A stretch of 7,168 nt of DNA from Spirochaetaceae bacterium (GTDB lineage Bacteria; Spirochaetota; Spirochaetia; DSM-2461). A program made the position numbers and the translations under genes. The stretch is taken from assembly GCA_016342385.1 (NCBI GenBank), contig JAEINM010000209.1:1-7168 (forward strand), in the 5' to 3' direction. The notes under the pieces are model-generated. The model made no database searches, was not told where the DNA came from, and worked only from the letters and a program-made list of their open reading frames with translations. How positions within the stretch are numbered: position 1 is the first letter of the stretch; each line of letters opens with the position of its first letter. This document shows positions 6,254 to 7,168 of the stretch, in pieces.

Positions 6254-7168
6254 TGAAAAGACCTGTTCATATATGTATATTTATCTTTCTGATTACAACT
6301 CCCCTAGCCGCTTATATTGACCCGGCAACGGGAAGCATGCTCTTCTCGGCTCTAATCGGCATACTGGCGTCCTCCTATTTTCTGTTCAAACAGATTATTA
6401 TGAAGCTCAAGTTTTTTTCCCCCGGAGAGAGCCGGAAAAAGAGCAGTTTTCATTCCATAATCCTCTATTCTGAAGGTGCGCAATACTGGTATGTATTCAA
6501 GCCTCTTCTCGATGGACTCACCAGATCTGGAGAACCCTGTGCTTATTTTACATCGGATGAGTCGGACCCGGGACTGAACTATGACTCAACACTGGTAACA
6601 ACCAGGTTTATCGGGACAGGTAACAGAGCATATATGAAACTCAATATGCTGGAAGCGGATATTTGTGTGACAACAACCCCGGGACTCGATGTGCTGCAGT
6701 TCAAACGGTCAAAAAAAGTCAAACATTATTCTCATATTATGCATTCCCTGAACAACACGTCAACTTACAGGCTCTTCGGTCTCGATTACTATGACTCGGT
6801 TCTTCTGAACGGTCCACATCAGACCGGAATTATCCGGGAACTCGAAAGAGTCCGGGGGACAAAAGTGAAAGACCTCAGAATTATCGGTAGCACCTATCTC
6901 GATGTACTGGCGGAAAAACTCCCGGAACTTCCAAAGGGGAAGGAGAAAGAATTCACTGTGCTCCTCTCTCCTTCGTGGGGGCCAAATGGCCTGTTGACAA
7001 AATACGGTATGGATCTGCTGAAACCTCTGGGGGAAAGCGGTATGAAAATTATACTGAGACCTCATCCTCAGAGTTCTATATCTGAACAGGAATTGCTGAA
7101 TTCTCTGAAAGAGAATCTTTATACCTACAAGAATATAGAGTGGGACTTCAGCAAAGATAATATTCTGA
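6253..7168 (+). CDS. CDP-glycerol glycerophosphotransferase-like (TagB/TagF-type) protein, 3'-truncated
   Basis: The ATG at 6253 overlaps the previous stop by one base (TAATG), and frame 1 stays open for 305 codons to the window edge; the last bases are CTG plus one A, not a stop. GGAG at 6237-6240 is a distant ribosome site, so coupling is likely. Residues about 5-20 form a signal-like hydrophobic segment, then YIDPATGSM (21-29) and a second membrane segment (about 30-46), a membrane lead-in recurring in surface-glycan proteins. After this come the transferase features: TTPGLDVLQFKR (141-152), HIMH (161-164), FGLDYYDSVLLNG (175-187), IIGSTYLDVL (210-219), LLSPSWGPNG (237-246) and LRPHP (268-272). 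H164 and H271 probably correspond to the two catalytic histidines of TagF-like enzymes. These enzymes transfer a phospho-alcohol from a CDP-alcohol to a growing polymer. In this operon a CMP-activated phosphonate is a plausible donor (inference). The C-terminus is outside the window. Confidence 0.87.
   Translation, partial: MKRPVHICIFIFLITTPLAAYIDPATGSMLFSALIGILASSYFLFKQIIMKLKFFSPGESRKKSSFHSIILYSEGAQYWYVFKPLLDGLTRSGEPCAYFTSDESDPGLNYDSTLVTTRFIGTGNRAYMKLNMLEADICVTTTPGLDVLQFKRSKKVKHYSHIMHSLNNTSTYRLFGLDYYDSVLLNGPHQTGIIRELERVRGTKVKDLRIIGSTYLDVLAEKLPELPKGKEKEFTVLLSPSWGPNGLLTKYGMDLLKPLGESGMKIILRPHPQSSISEQELLNSLKENLYTYKNIEWDFSKDNIL

Noticed and set aside
6036..6320. 94-residue open frame on the + strand across the junction of the last two genes
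   Set aside because: It is out of frame with both flanking genes, whose translations are clearly conserved families through this region.
129..7065. Several antisense open frames of 60-106 residues
   Set aside because: Each lies wholly opposite a strongly supported gene, with no family resemblance. They are expected by-products of codon use in the sense genes.

Overview
The window is one densely packed, single-strand (+) run of five co-directional genes that reads as a phosphonate-biosynthesis operon joined to cell-surface polymer genes. Gaps are 17 nt, 15 nt, a 7-nt overlap and a 1-nt overlap (TAATG). No intergenic stretch exceeds 20 bases, so the window shows no room for an internal promoter or terminator. 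The first and last genes run off the window edges.

Layout: (1) nt 1-1035, the 3' part of a TagD-like cytidylyltransferase / phosphoenolpyruvate (PEP) mutase fusion; (2) nt 1053-2183, phosphonopyruvate decarboxylase; (3) nt 2199-3347, an iron-type alcohol dehydrogenase, probably phosphonoacetaldehyde reductase, starting at TTG; (4) nt 3341-6253, a 970-residue membrane protein joining an N-terminal YidC/Oxa1-like domain, about nine further membrane segments and a C-terminal alkaline-phosphatase-superfamily (sulfatase / LtaS / EptA-like) domain; (5) nt 6253 to the window end, the first 305 codons of a membrane-anchored CDP-glycerol glycerophosphotransferase-like (TagB/TagF-type) protein.

Inferred working model: PEP -> phosphonopyruvate -> phosphonoacetaldehyde -> 2-hydroxyethylphosphonate (HEP). 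The cytidylyltransferase domain of gene 1 would provide a CMP-activated phosphonate (or related CDP-alcohol). The TagB/F-like enzyme would then transfer it in the cytoplasm onto a polymer or lipid-linked glycan, and the gene 4 protein would act on that material outside the membrane, for example by transferring a phospho- or phosphono-group. The first three steps rest on strong family matches; the polymer part is inference. No aminotransferase is visible, which favours HEP over 2-aminoethylphosphonate, but genes outside the window could change this.

Organism: bacterial, with moderate GC (about mid-40s % by eye), good Shine-Dalgarno sites and one TTG start. Gene style and the combination of PEP mutase fusion with surface-polymer genes fit a spirochaete (Spirochaeta/Treponema-like), but this is a weak guess; a clostridial or other anaerobic lineage is possible. 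No RNA genes, CRISPR, insertion sequences or att sites were seen. Unusual sequence elements are a nine-G run inside gene 1, a perfect 11-bp inverted repeat inside gene 2, and two close A-runs inside gene 4.
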